Assembly: GCA_016871315.1 (NCBI GenBank)
Contig: VFZE01000031.1
Span: forward strand, 1-64,000
Origin: Acidimicrobiia bacterium
Lineage (GTDB): Bacteria; Acidobacteriota; Terriglobia; Bryobacterales; Bryobacteraceae
DNA length: 64,000 nt
Direction of reading: 5' to 3'
In this document: piece after piece, positions 8,748 to 17,198 of the stretch
How the letters are laid out: each line of letters starts with the position of its first letter
Position numbering within the stretch: the first letter of the stretch is position 1
Position numbers and translations under genes: made by a program
The notes under the pieces: generated by a model
The model's input: the letters and a program-made list of their open reading frames with translations, nothing else
What the model was told of the DNA's origin: nothing
Databases searched by the model: none

Positions 8748-10955
8748 ATGGCTGCGCGCCTCCTTCTGTTGCTGTTGGCGGGCGCCGTTTGGGGGCTCCC
8801 GCAGAGCCGGTCGCGGCTTTGCGCCGGCTGCCACCGGGAGATCTGGGACTCCTACCGGCGCACGGGCATGGGGCGCTCCTTCGCGCGGCCCTTTCCGGAG
8901 AATACGCCGGTCCCCGGAAGCAGCTTCTATCACGCCCCCTCAGAGAGCTATTTCACGATGCCGGTGCGCGGCGGCGAGTATTTCCAGCGGCGTCATCAAC
9001 TGGACCCTGCCGGCCGCGAGATCAACGTTATGGAGAAGCGCGTGGATTATGTGATGGGGTCGGGGAATCACGCGCGCGCCTATCTGCATCGCACCGCGGC
9101 GGACACCTTGGTCGAGCTGCCTCTGGGCTGGTACGCCGAACAGGGCGGCTACTGGGCGATGAATCCCGGCTATGACCGGCCTGACCATGACGGCTTCCGC
9201 CGGCCCATCACCTACGAGTGCATGTTCTGCCACAACGCGTATCCGCGGATTTCCAGCGCTGATGAGAAGCCATTGGCTGAGCCGGTATATCCGGCGGAGT
9301 TGCCCGAGGGCATCGATTGCGAGCGCTGTCATGGTTCCGGCGCGCGGCACATCGAGCTGGCCAGCCGGCCGGGCGCGGCGCCGGATCTGGTGCGCCGGGC
9401 GATTGTGAATCCAGCCCGGCTAAGCGCCGACCGCCAAATGGAGATCTGCATGGCGTGCCATCTGGAGTCGACCAGCTTTCCCCTCCCTGGCGCGCTCCAG
9501 CGCTACGGGCGAGGTCCGTTTTCGTTTCGCCCCGGGGAGCCGCTGGCGGACTTCCTGCTGAACTTCGACCATTCGCCGGATGCCGGCCGCCAGGACAAGT
9601 TCGAGATTGTGAGCGCGGCGTACCGATTGCGGAAGTCGGCTTGTTTTATTCAGAGCGCCGGCAAGCTGCTTTGCACCACCTGTCACAATCCGCATGGCGC
9701 GCCCCGAGGCGAGGAGGCAATCCGTCACTACAGCGCCGTCTGCCGGCAGTGTCATGGCGGACCATTGAGCACAGCCTCCCATGCGGGGAACCGCGATTGC
9801 ACCAGCTGCCACATGCCGAAGCGCCGGACTGAAGACGTCATCCACGTGGCGGTGACGGATCACAACATGCAGAGACGGATGCCTGCGGGCGACCTGCTCG
9901 CCGAGCGGGCCGAGCGGCGCGACGCCTATCGCGGCGAAGTGGTCTTGTATTATCCACCAGCGCTGCCGCCGACCCCGGAGAACGAGTTGTACCAGGCGGT
10001 CGCGCAAGTCAAGCAGCAGAGCAATCTGAAGAATGGCATTGCGCGCCTGGAGGCGGCCATAAACAAGCATGCCCCTCGGCGCGCCGCATGGTACCTGGAG
10101 CTGGCCGAGGCGCTCGTGCAGGATGGCCAGCCGGCGAAGTCAGTCGAGTGGTATCGCGAGGCGGTGCGGCGGGATGCGGCCTCGGCGGCAGTCTGGCAAA
10201 AGTTGGGCACGGCGTTGCGGCGGTCGGGCCAGCACGCCGAAGCGGTCCCCGCCCTGCGCCGTTCCCTCGACCTGGCTTCGCGCCGCGCGCTGAGCTGGCA
10301 CGAGCTCGGGCTTACTTACCAGTCGCTTGGGCGCACGCCGGAAGCGCTTGCTGCGTTGCGCAAGGCGGTGGAGCTGGACCGGGACTTTGCAGAAGCGCAC
10401 AGCAATCTCGGCATCGTGCAACTCGCCACCGGCGACGCCGCCGGCGCCGAGGCTTCTTTCCGTGAAGCCATCCGCATCCATCCCAGTTACGCCGATGCTC
10501 GCGGGAACCTGGCGAATCTGCTGTCGGCGGATGGACGGGAAGCCGAGGCGCTCACGGAATTTGACCGCGCGCTCCGGTTCCGGCCTAACGATCCCCGGGC
10601 GCGCTACAACTATGCGATGCTGCTTGGCAAGATGGGCCGCTACGGTGACGCGCAGCGCGAGTTGGAGCTCTCTCTGCGCGCCGATCCGGGCTTTGCCGAC
10701 GCTCATGAATTGTTGGGCGATCTGCTGCTGGGGCGGAATCAGCCGCAACAGGCTGCTTCCCGCTACCGCGATGCGCTGCGGTTGCGGCCCGAATCGGGCC
10801 GCGCCAATCTCGGCTTGGGCATGGCGCTAGCCGGCGCCGGAGACCGCGCGGGCGCGATCCCACACCTGCGTAAGGCCGCGGCTGGGCTGGACGAACAGAT
10901 CCGCAGGCGCGCGCTGGAGGTATTGCGGCAATTCGGCGACGGCGCCACCCCTTGA
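8748..10955 (+). CDS. secreted heptaheme c-type cytochrome fused to TPR repeats
   Basis: 735 aa. A signal peptide (MAARLLLLLLAGAVWG) is followed at once by the first heme motif CAGCH at residues 25-29. Six more CxxCH motifs follow within the first 360 residues: CMFCH, CERCH, CMACH, CTTCH, CRQCH and CTSCH. The CAGCHREIWDSYRRTGM beginning is typical of cytochrome c554/multiheme-TPR proteins. From about residue 415 to the C-terminus there are about eight TPR units (for example WYREAVRRDAASAAVWQKLG and ALRKAVELDRDFAEAHSNLG). Predicted role is periplasmic or surface electron transfer with a protein-docking scaffold; partners are unknown. The second Oar-type receptor follows 55 bp downstream on the same strand. 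Confidence 0.9.
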   Translation: MAARLLLLLLAGAVWGLPQSRSRLCAGCHREIWDSYRRTGMGRSFARPFPENTPVPGSSFYHAPSESYFTMPVRGGEYFQRRHQLDPAGREINVMEKRVDYVMGSGNHARAYLHRTAADTLVELPLGWYAEQGGYWAMNPGYDRPDHDGFRRPITYECMFCHNAYPRISSADEKPLAEPVYPAELPEGIDCERCHGSGARHIELASRPGAAPDLVRRAIVNPARLSADRQMEICMACHLESTSFPLPGALQRYGRGPFSFRPGEPLADFLLNFDHSPDAGRQDKFEIVSAAYRLRKSACFIQSAGKLLCTTCHNPHGAPRGEEAIRHYSAVCRQCHGGPLSTASHAGNRDCTSCHMPKRRTEDVIHVAVTDHNMQRRMPAGDLLAERAERRDAYRGEVVLYYPPALPPTPENELYQAVAQVKQQSNLKNGIARLEAAINKHAPRRAAWYLELAEALVQDGQPAKSVEWYREAVRRDAASAAVWQKLGTALRRSGQHAEAVPALRRSLDLASRRALSWHELGLTYQSLGRTPEALAALRKAVELDRDFAEAHSNLGIVQLATGDAAGAEASFREAIRIHPSYADARGNLANLLSADGREAEALTEFDRALRFRPNDPRARYNYAMLLGKMGRYGDAQRELELSLRADPGFADAHELLGDLLLGRNQPQQAASRYRDALRLRPESGRANLGLGMALAGAGDRAGAIPHLRKAAAGLDEQIRRRALEVLRQFGDGATP

Positions 10956-10980
10956 CAAGCTCAAGCGAAACAACTAATAG
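10952..10980 (+). promoter_or_regulatory. candidate sigma70-type promoter for the second receptor
   Basis: A perfect -35 hexamer TTGACA (10952-10957) overlaps the stop codon of the preceding gene. It is followed after 17 bp by TAATAG, a weak -10. The receptor ATG is about 30 bp further on. Acidobacterial promoters are poorly known, so this is only suggestive. Confidence 0.35.
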
Positions 10981-11010
10981 ATATGTGCAGATCTCGAAAG
11001 GTGGGTGACC

Positions 11011-14000
11011 ATGTACTTATATCAAAAGACGCTTGTTATTTTGACCGTGGCCTTGGCTTGTCTGCCAGCCACGGCCTACTCGCAGGTTCTTTACGGCTCG
11101 ATCGTCGGGACCGTGACCGATCCAAGCGGCTCGATGGTGCCGAATGCCGCGGTCACGATCACCAGCGCCCAGACCGGCGTCAGCCGGGAATCGAAAACGG
11201 ACGATCAGGGGCGCTTCCTGCTGGCCAACGTGGTGCCTGGCCGCTATGACCTGAAGGCCGAGGCTCGAGGCTTCCGGCCATCGATCCGTTCCGGTGTCGA
11301 AGTGGTGAACAACACCGTCGCGCGTCAGGATATCCGCCTGGAGCTCGGCGCCACCACGGAAGCCGTCACGGTGCAGGCCGACGCGGTCCAGCTGCAAACG
11401 GATAAATCCGACGTGCGCTCGCAGATCACCGCCACGGCGATGACGAAGCTGCCGCTGCCGGCTTACCGGAACTACCAAAGCCTGATTAACCTGGTTCCTG
11501 GCGCGACGCCCGCCAATTTTCAGAACGCGGTGGTGGACACGCCGGGCCGCGCGCTCACCACCAACATCAACGGTACGGCGCGGAACAACAACAACACGCT
11601 GGTGGACGGCGCGGTGAACATCTTCATCTGGCTCCCGCACCATACCGTGTATGTGCAGCCGGTGGAGAGCATAGAGAACGTCGACATCACGACCAATTCC
11701 TTCGACGCCGAGCAGGGCATGGCCGGCGGCGCGGCCATCACGGTGTCGACCAAGAGCGGCAGCAACCAGACTCACGGGTCCGCCTTCTGGTTCCATGAGA
11801 ACCAGCACCTGCGCTCCGGACCTTATTTCCGCGCTGCGACGTTCCGCCAGCCGGTTTCCATCTTCAATCAAGGGGGCGGAACGATTGGCGGCCCCATTAG
11901 AAAAGACAAGCTGTTCTACTTCGCCAGTATCGAGAAGACCTGGGAGCGGACCGGCTCGCAAGGCAACTTCTCCACGCCGCCGGCCGATTTCCGCGAAGGC
12001 GATTTCAGCCGCTGGACGAATTACTCGATCGTCTATGATCCGCTGACCGCGGCCTCCGATCCGCGGCTGCGCCGCCCCTTCCCGAATAACATCGTTCCCA
12101 AAGCGCGGTTCAGTCCCGTTTTCGATGCGCTGCAGCGCAGGTTGCCGATGCCGAACCAGGTTTCGCCCACCGATCCCAACAACCTCCAGGGCACCTATAA
12201 CTCGCAGGGAACGCTGCAGCTGGATCGCAACAACTATGACGTGAAGGTCAACTACAACGTGACGCCGAAGCTGGTGCTGTGGGGCAAGTACTCGCGCATG
12301 GATTCCCCCGTCCAGGGCCTCTACATTTTCGGCGACCTCGGCGGGCCGCCGCTCGGCACTGACGGCTTCGGGGACACCAACGTCAACATCCCGACCGTCG
12401 GCTTTACGCATACCTTCAGTCCGACGATGGTGATGGACGGCGTCTTCGGCTACACGCGGTTTGATCAGATCGTGGGCATTCCGGGCGTCGATCGCAATGT
12501 CGGCCTCGACGATTGGAAGATCCCGGGCACCAACGGCGGACGTCAGTTCGCCTCCGACACGCGCTACGGCGGTCCCCCGGCCATCAGCGGATTCGGCTTC
12601 TCCAACATGGGTGTCGCGGCCACCTGGACGCCGCTGTTTCGCAACGACCGCAGCTACACCTATCAGACGAATTTCACCAAGCTAAGAGGTTCGCATGAAT
12701 TCCGCTGGGGGTTTGAGCCGCGGCGGCACGAGATGAACCACTGGCAGCCGGAGACGGGCAATCCGCGCGGGGCGATCAATTTCGGCACGGGAGCCACCAA
12801 CATTCCGGGACAGGTGGGCCGCGAGCCCAATTCCTTCTCCTCGGCGCTGCTGGGCTTGGCTTCCAGCTACTCGAAATCGATCCAGTTTCTGATCATGAAC
12901 ACCCGCGAGTGGCAATACGCCTGGTATTTCCGCGACCGTTGGCAAGCAACGCGGAACCTCACTCTCACGCTCGGACTGCGCTACGAGTACTACCCGTTGA
13001 TCAACCGCGGCGACCGCGGCATCGAGCGCTGGGATCCGTTCACCAACCTCGTCACCATCGGCGGCCTGGGCAACGTGCCACGCAACAACGGCATGACGAT
13101 GAGCAAGACGCTGTTTGCGCCGCGCGTAGGATTTGCCTATCGCGCCGGCGACAACTGGGTGGTCCGCTCCGGCTACGGAGTTACCTACGATCCAATCCCG
13201 TTTTCGCGCCCGCTGCGGGGCTTGTATCCATCGACGCTCACAGGAAGCTGGAATGCAGGCGACCCGGCGGCCCAGTTCCGCGAAATCTCCTTCGGCTGGT
13301 TCAACAACATCAGTCAGGGCATACCGGATGTACCCACTCCCGACATCAGCTCCGGCCGGCTGACCCTGCCGCTGAATCTCGACATGGGCCCGCGCAGCCC
13401 ATGGGGAGGCCAGATCAACCGCGGCTACATTCTGAGCTGGAACTTCACGGTGGAGAGGAAGCTGCCTTTCGACATGGTGGGCAACGTCGGCTACGTGGCG
13501 ACACGAACCGTCGGCCAGCTGCTGGACCGCAACATCAACTCCGGCGGCCCGGGCTCCTCGCTCAATACTTCGACGCTGCCGCTGGCGCGTTTGTACGGCC
13601 GCGTCATCGGCTCCAGCATGTGGGACGGCATCGGCTTCGGCAGCTACCACTCACTACAGGCGACACTGAACAAGAACGTGTCGCGCGGCCTGTTCCTGAA
13701 GGGCGCCTACACTTGGTCAAAGACGTTGAACATGTCCGATGACACCGGCTGGGCGGGTCTTTCCATGTGGCACTGGGAGCCTGAGATCCACCGCAATTAT
13801 GCGCCCGCCGGCTATGACCGCCGCCACATGCTGACGATGGCCTGGGTTTACGATTTACCTGTTGGCCGCGGCCGCCGCGTGGATCTGCGAGGCATCGCCG
13901 ACCGCGCCCTGGGTGGCTGGCGAATCACCGGTATGTTCAGCGCCTACTCGGGGCTGCCGTTCAACGTGACCGGCAGCGGCGCATCGGTGCGCTGCGTCGG

Positions 14001-14415
14001 CTGCACGCAGACCGCGGATCAGATTGCGCCCATCCGGAAGATCGACACCGAGCGCGGTCCCGGTAAACCCTATTTTGATCCAATCTCGTTCCGAGACCCG
14101 TTGGTCACCTTCAACGCCGCCGATCCGGTGTTTCGTTCCGGCAGCATGGGCAGGAATCCTCTCTTTGGGCCAGGCTTCTGGCGGCTGGATCCGATGCTGA
14201 GCAAAGAGTTCACCATCACCGAACGGGTCCGCACCGAATTCCGCGCCGAGGCGCAGAACATCACTAACACGCCGCGCTGGTCCAATCCCAGCGGCGGCTC
14301 GGCATCCATGATTCTGAACCCGGACGGGTCAATCCGTCAGTTGAACAACTTCATGACCATCACCGGAGCGGGCGGTTTGCGGACCGTCCGGTTCGGCCTG
14401 CGCACGGAGTTTTGA
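11011..14415 (+). CDS. TonB-dependent receptor-like outer-membrane protein (Oar type), second copy
   Basis: 1134 aa from the ATG at 11011, chosen over a GTG six bases upstream because AAAGGTGG sits at the right distance. The signal peptide ends near TAYSQ. Residues about 28-110 are the carboxypeptidase-regulatory domain (GSIVGTVTDPSGSMVPNAAV, GRFLLANVVPGRYDLKAEA). Plug-like motifs follow: LVDGAVN, then VESIENVDITTNSFDAEQG, then STKSGSNQTHGSAFWFHENQ. The beta-barrel ends RFGLRTEF with a terminal Phe. Same family as the 4950-8666 gene but divergent, so not a recent duplicate. Convergent with the enolase-superfamily gene; the stops abut (TGATCA). Confidence 0.9.
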   Translation: MYLYQKTLVILTVALACLPATAYSQVLYGSIVGTVTDPSGSMVPNAAVTITSAQTGVSRESKTDDQGRFLLANVVPGRYDLKAEARGFRPSIRSGVEVVNNTVARQDIRLELGATTEAVTVQADAVQLQTDKSDVRSQITATAMTKLPLPAYRNYQSLINLVPGATPANFQNAVVDTPGRALTTNINGTARNNNNTLVDGAVNIFIWLPHHTVYVQPVESIENVDITTNSFDAEQGMAGGAAITVSTKSGSNQTHGSAFWFHENQHLRSGPYFRAATFRQPVSIFNQGGGTIGGPIRKDKLFYFASIEKTWERTGSQGNFSTPPADFREGDFSRWTNYSIVYDPLTAASDPRLRRPFPNNIVPKARFSPVFDALQRRLPMPNQVSPTDPNNLQGTYNSQGTLQLDRNNYDVKVNYNVTPKLVLWGKYSRMDSPVQGLYIFGDLGGPPLGTDGFGDTNVNIPTVGFTHTFSPTMVMDGVFGYTRFDQIVGIPGVDRNVGLDDWKIPGTNGGRQFASDTRYGGPPAISGFGFSNMGVAATWTPLFRNDRSYTYQTNFTKLRGSHEFRWGFEPRRHEMNHWQPETGNPRGAINFGTGATNIPGQVGREPNSFSSALLGLASSYSKSIQFLIMNTREWQYAWYFRDRWQATRNLTLTLGLRYEYYPLINRGDRGIERWDPFTNLVTIGGLGNVPRNNGMTMSKTLFAPRVGFAYRAGDNWVVRSGYGVTYDPIPFSRPLRGLYPSTLTGSWNAGDPAAQFREISFGWFNNISQGIPDVPTPDISSGRLTLPLNLDMGPRSPWGGQINRGYILSWNFTVERKLPFDMVGNVGYVATRTVGQLLDRNINSGGPGSSLNTSTLPLARLYGRVIGSSMWDGIGFGSYHSLQATLNKNVSRGLFLKGAYTWSKTLNMSDDTGWAGLSMWHWEPEIHRNYAPAGYDRRHMLTMAWVYDLPVGRGRRVDLRGIADRALGGWRITGMFSAYSGLPFNVTGSGASVRCVGCTQTADQIAPIRKIDTERGPGKPYFDPISFRDPLVTFNAADPVFRSGSMGRNPLFGPGFWRLDPMLSKEFTITERVRTEFRAEAQNITNTPRWSNPSGGSASMILNPDGSIRQLNNFMTITGAGGLRTVRFGLRTEF

Positions 14416-15606
14416 TCAGGCGGCCGTCGTGGTTTGGTTGACCAGATAACGCCCTAGAACGTCGAGGTTCACCTCGATGCCGAGCCCAGGCCCGTCCGGG
14501 ACAGGTACGTAGCCTTGTTCGGGCAATACGGGATGGGTCAGTAGATCGGTGCGCAACGGATTCGGGTTAGCGTCCCATTCAAGCAACGGCTCGTTGAAAG
14601 GCGCGACAGGTGCAGCCGTCGATGGACTGGGAGCAAGGGTGGAGAGGAACTGCAGTCCCGCGGCGAGGCCGACACCGCTGCCCCACACGTGCGGCATGCA
14701 CTGGATGTGAAACGCCGAGGCGAGGGCAGCGATGCGGCGCGCTTCGCTGAGGCCGCCGACGCAGGCCAGGTCGGGCTGGACGATGTCCAGGGCTCGAGAG
14801 GTGAACCACTTCAGGAATCCGAAGCGCGAGTATTCGCATTCCCCGCCCGCGATGGCGATGCGCGTCGAGGCTTTCACCTGCTGGTAACCAGCGAGGTCCT
14901 CCGGTTCAACCGGCTCTTCGAACCAGTAAATGTCGTGCTCCTCCATGGCCCGGGCCAGGCGGCAGGCAACGTGGGCGGCATAGGCGTGGTTGGCATCGAC
15001 CATCAACAGACGGCCCGTGCCGAGCACTTCGCGCGTGGCCGCGATGCGCACCAGGTCTTCTTCCGGTCGCAGCAAGCCAACTTTCATCTTCACGGCGGGG
15101 AAACCGGCGGCGGCGTAGGAGGCTGCCTCCTCACGGAGCTTGGGGAGGTCCTGTTCTAGCGTGATGGGTCCTTCGCCCCGGTAATAGAGGCCGGTAGCGT
15201 AGGTGCGTACCCGGCGGCGAAAAGCGCCGCCCATCAAGGTGTAGGCCGGGGCGTTGCAGGACTTGCCCAGGATGTCCCAAAGGGCGACATCTACTCCGCT
15301 GATGGCTTCCAGAATAGGACCTTTGCGGCCGAAGTCCCGGGTGAGAGAGTACATTTTGTCCCAAAGGACTTCTGGGGAGCGCGGATCGGCGCCTAGCAGC
15401 ACAGGCGCGAGCACGTGATGTACGGCAGAGGCAACCGGTTCGGCGGGACCGTACTGGCCGCCTTCGCCCCAGCCAGTGAGGCCGGCATCGGTCTGAATGC
15501 GGATGAGGAGGGCCTTGCGGGCATGGAAATAAGCCTGGGAGGACCAGAATTGGGCGCCTACGAGGGGGGTTCGGAGGTGGAAAGTGTCAATGGCCGTGAT
15601 CCGCAT
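14416..15606 (-). CDS. mandelate racemase/muconate lactonizing enzyme family protein (enolase superfamily)
   Basis: 396 aa, full length for the family. The N-terminal capping domain (about 1-125) and TIM barrel are visible. The general-base Lys motif is PAVKMKVG. Metal ligands are likely Asp in LMVDANHAY, Glu in WFEEPVEPED and Glu in AGGECEYSRFG. The acid/base His is in CMPHVWGSG, as in the MR subgroup that has Lys and His-Asp bases. Such enzymes dehydrate or racemise sugar acids or related carboxylates. The substrate cannot be called; sugar-acid dehydratase is the commonest role for this pattern. Cytoplasmic. No sugar-transport or aldolase neighbours help to narrow it. Confidence 0.85.
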   Translation of the reverse strand: MRITAIDTFHLRTPLVGAQFWSSQAYFHARKALLIRIQTDAGLTGWGEGGQYGPAEPVASAVHHVLAPVLLGADPRSPEVLWDKMYSLTRDFGRKGPILEAISGVDVALWDILGKSCNAPAYTLMGGAFRRRVRTYATGLYYRGEGPITLEQDLPKLREEAASYAAAGFPAVKMKVGLLRPEEDLVRIAATREVLGTGRLLMVDANHAYAAHVACRLARAMEEHDIYWFEEPVEPEDLAGYQQVKASTRIAIAGGECEYSRFGFLKWFTSRALDIVQPDLACVGGLSEARRIAALASAFHIQCMPHVWGSGVGLAAGLQFLSTLAPSPSTAAPVAPFNEPLLEWDANPNPLRTDLLTHPVLPEQGYVPVPDGPGLGIEVNLDVLGRYLVNQTTTAA

Positions 15607-15673
15607 TCAAGCCGCAGTCTAGCAGAGGCGGAGGCAAAACCTGGAAGGAATCGGCCTAAAACCTGAAAGGAGA

Positions 15674-15759
15674 GGGCCGATGAGACTAAGGGAACGGAGA
15701 CACCCAGAGCGAGCGTTGAAAGCCCGTGGTATGGGCCGAAACGGGTGAAAGGGAACGGA
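15674..15759 (+). repeat. imperfect direct repeat upstream of the CheY-like gene
   Basis: The 203-bp gap between two divergent genes is purine-rich. GGGCCGA occurs at 15674-15680 and 15733-15739, and AAGGGAACGGA at 15688-15698 and 15749-15759, in the same order, so a 25-27 nt unit is repeated about 60 bp apart. It may bind a regulator or be a chance product of purine-rich DNA. Confidence 0.35.
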
Positions 15760-15809
15760 AAGGACGCTTGCGCGGCCACCGAAAGAGATTAGGAACAGGA
15801 AGCAAGAAC

Positions 15810-16181
15810 ATGGGACTAGACGTGTTAATCGTAGACGATTCGGCAGCAATCCGAAAGATCCTGCAGCGCGTGCTGGTACAGGCGGACGTGCAGTTGGGGA
15901 GCGTACTTGAGGCCAGCGACGGAAAAGAAGCTCTGGACAAGCTAAAGGACACCAAGGTGAACCTGATCCTGTCGGACATCAACATGCCGAACATGGACGG
16001 GTTGGAGTTTCTCACGCATCTGAAGGCAATCCCTGAGCACAAGGATGTGCCGGTGGTGATGATTACCACCGAGGGCGGCCAAGCCAAGGTGATGGAGGCG
16101 GTGAATCTGGGCGCTGTCGGGTATGTGAGAAAACCGTTCACGGCGGATCAGATCAAGGAAAAGCTGGTCGGTATCATCTAA
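15810..16181 (+). CDS. single-domain response regulator (CheY-like)
   Basis: 123 aa from the ATG at 15810, preceded by AGGAACAGGA; a longer in-frame start at 15726 adds only a basic, non-homologous tail. Receiver domain complete: acidic pair in LIVDDSAAIRK, phospho-acceptor Asp in LILSDINMPNMDG, Thr in PVVMITTEGG, and Lys in YVRKPF. No output domain. It lies 34 bp before a CheX-like phosphatase gene, so phosphorylation here and dephosphorylation by its neighbour is the obvious pairing. No CheA or MCP gene is nearby, so the input kinase is elsewhere. Confidence 0.92.
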   Translation: MGLDVLIVDDSAAIRKILQRVLVQADVQLGSVLEASDGKEALDKLKDTKVNLILSDINMPNMDGLEFLTHLKAIPEHKDVPVVMITTEGGQAKVMEAVNLGAVGYVRKPFTADQIKEKLVGII

Positions 16182-16215
16182 GCGGCAGGCGCAGGAAGCG
16201 CCGGGGGGGCACGAC

Positions 16216-16740
16216 ATGCAACATGAGGATTTGGTGAGCCACATCACGCAGGTGACGCAGGATGTTTTCTGCACGATGTTGGGGCAAAGTACGTCGGTGG
16301 TACAGGTGAAAATGGAGAACGGAGGCACGGGGGAGGCCTGCGGCGTGGCGGCTCTGGTGGGCATCGCAGGGGGATGGCAGGGTACGGGAATCATAAGTTG
16401 CTCCTCCAATCTCGCCTGCAAGCTGGCCAGTCAAATGCTGACGACCGAATACGTGTCGGTCAATGACGATGTGCTGGACGCGATGGGGGAAATCGCGAAC
16501 ATAGTGGTCGGAAATATCAAGACCAATCTGGAAGAGAAACTGGGGATCCTGGCGCTCAGCATTCCGACAGTGGTTCATGGAAAGAACTTCGCGACGCGGA
16601 GCCTGGGCAAGCACGATTGGACGATCGTGGAGTTTGATTGCGATGGAAACCATTTCCTGGTCCAAATGATGCTGATCGAGAACACGAAGCATGCCGTCAC
16701 CCCGCGCGGCGGGTTCGCGGCGTTGCACCGTGTGAGCTAG
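16216..16740 (+). CDS. CheX-like chemotaxis phosphatase
   Basis: 174 aa of the CheC/CheX/FliY phosphatase family. The signature helix is seen once as DAMGEIANIVVGNIKTNL, matching the D-x3-E-x2-N active-site pattern whose Glu and Asn remove phosphate from CheY. One signature copy is what CheX has (CheC usually has two). It follows the receiver protein by 34 bp. Its stop codon shares the palindrome CTAG (16737-16740) with the peroxiredoxin gene on the other strand. The product probably dephosphorylates the neighbouring regulator in an adaptation or second-messenger circuit. Confidence 0.8.
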   Translation: MQHEDLVSHITQVTQDVFCTMLGQSTSVVQVKMENGGTGEACGVAALVGIAGGWQGTGIISCSSNLACKLASQMLTTEYVSVNDDVLDAMGEIANIVVGNIKTNLEEKLGILALSIPTVVHGKNFATRSLGKHDWTIVEFDCDGNHFLVQMMLIENTKHAVTPRGGFAALHRVS

Positions 16741-17186
16741 TCCGCTGAGGGGATTGCCGCCAGGATTTCATCGACGGAAGGTCTGCCGCGTTTGGAGAAA
16801 AGGATCTTGCCGTCCTTGCCGATGACATAGACGGTGCGGCGGACAATCAGCCCGGCAGCGTTGTAAAGGCGGGCAATGCGCTTGCCGTTGTCCACAAGAA
16901 GCGGGAGGGGGAGGGAATGCCTCTTGCGGAATTGCGCGTGGCTTTGCGCCTCCTGCGGATTGATGCCCACCACCATGACATCTCTTGCCATGAGCCGGGC
17001 CCAGTTGTCCCGGATCTCGCACATCTGCTTCGTGCAGATGGGGGTGTCGTCACCCGGATAAAAGACCAACACCACGTACTTGTTGCGGTGCAGATTCAGG
17101 ACAAAGACGCTACCTTCCTCATCGGGCAGCAGGAACGGAGGGGCCTCGGAGCCAACCGCCAATGGTTTCGAAAACCAGGAAAACAT
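16737..17186 (-). CDS. peroxiredoxin (AhpC/TSA family, BCP-like)
   Basis: About 149 aa from the ATG at 17186 (a GTG lies one codon upstream). Thioredoxin fold with the peroxidatic site YPGDDTPICTKQMCEIRDNW, where the first Cys is the peroxidatic residue and the second, five residues on, is the resolving Cys position of BCP-type enzymes. The downstream DGKILFSKRGRPSVDEIL is typical. It lacks a signal peptide, although the PhoD-like gene 12 bp upstream on the same strand codes an exported protein. It reduces hydroperoxides. The C-terminal stop is shared with the CheX-like gene as CTAG. Confidence 0.85.
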   Translation of the reverse strand: MFSWFSKPLAVGSEAPPFLLPDEEGSVFVLNLHRNKYVVLVFYPGDDTPICTKQMCEIRDNWARLMARDVMVVGINPQEAQSHAQFRKRHSLPLPLLVDNGKRIARLYNAAGLIVRRTVYVIGKDGKILFSKRGRPSVDEILAAIPSAD

Positions 17187-17198
17187 CACTGTTCGAAT

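Noticed and set aside
15607-15809. Cyclic-di-GMP-type or other riboswitch before the CheY-like gene.
   Set aside because: No conserved paired elements were found by eye; the region is explained as purine-rich with a short direct repeat.
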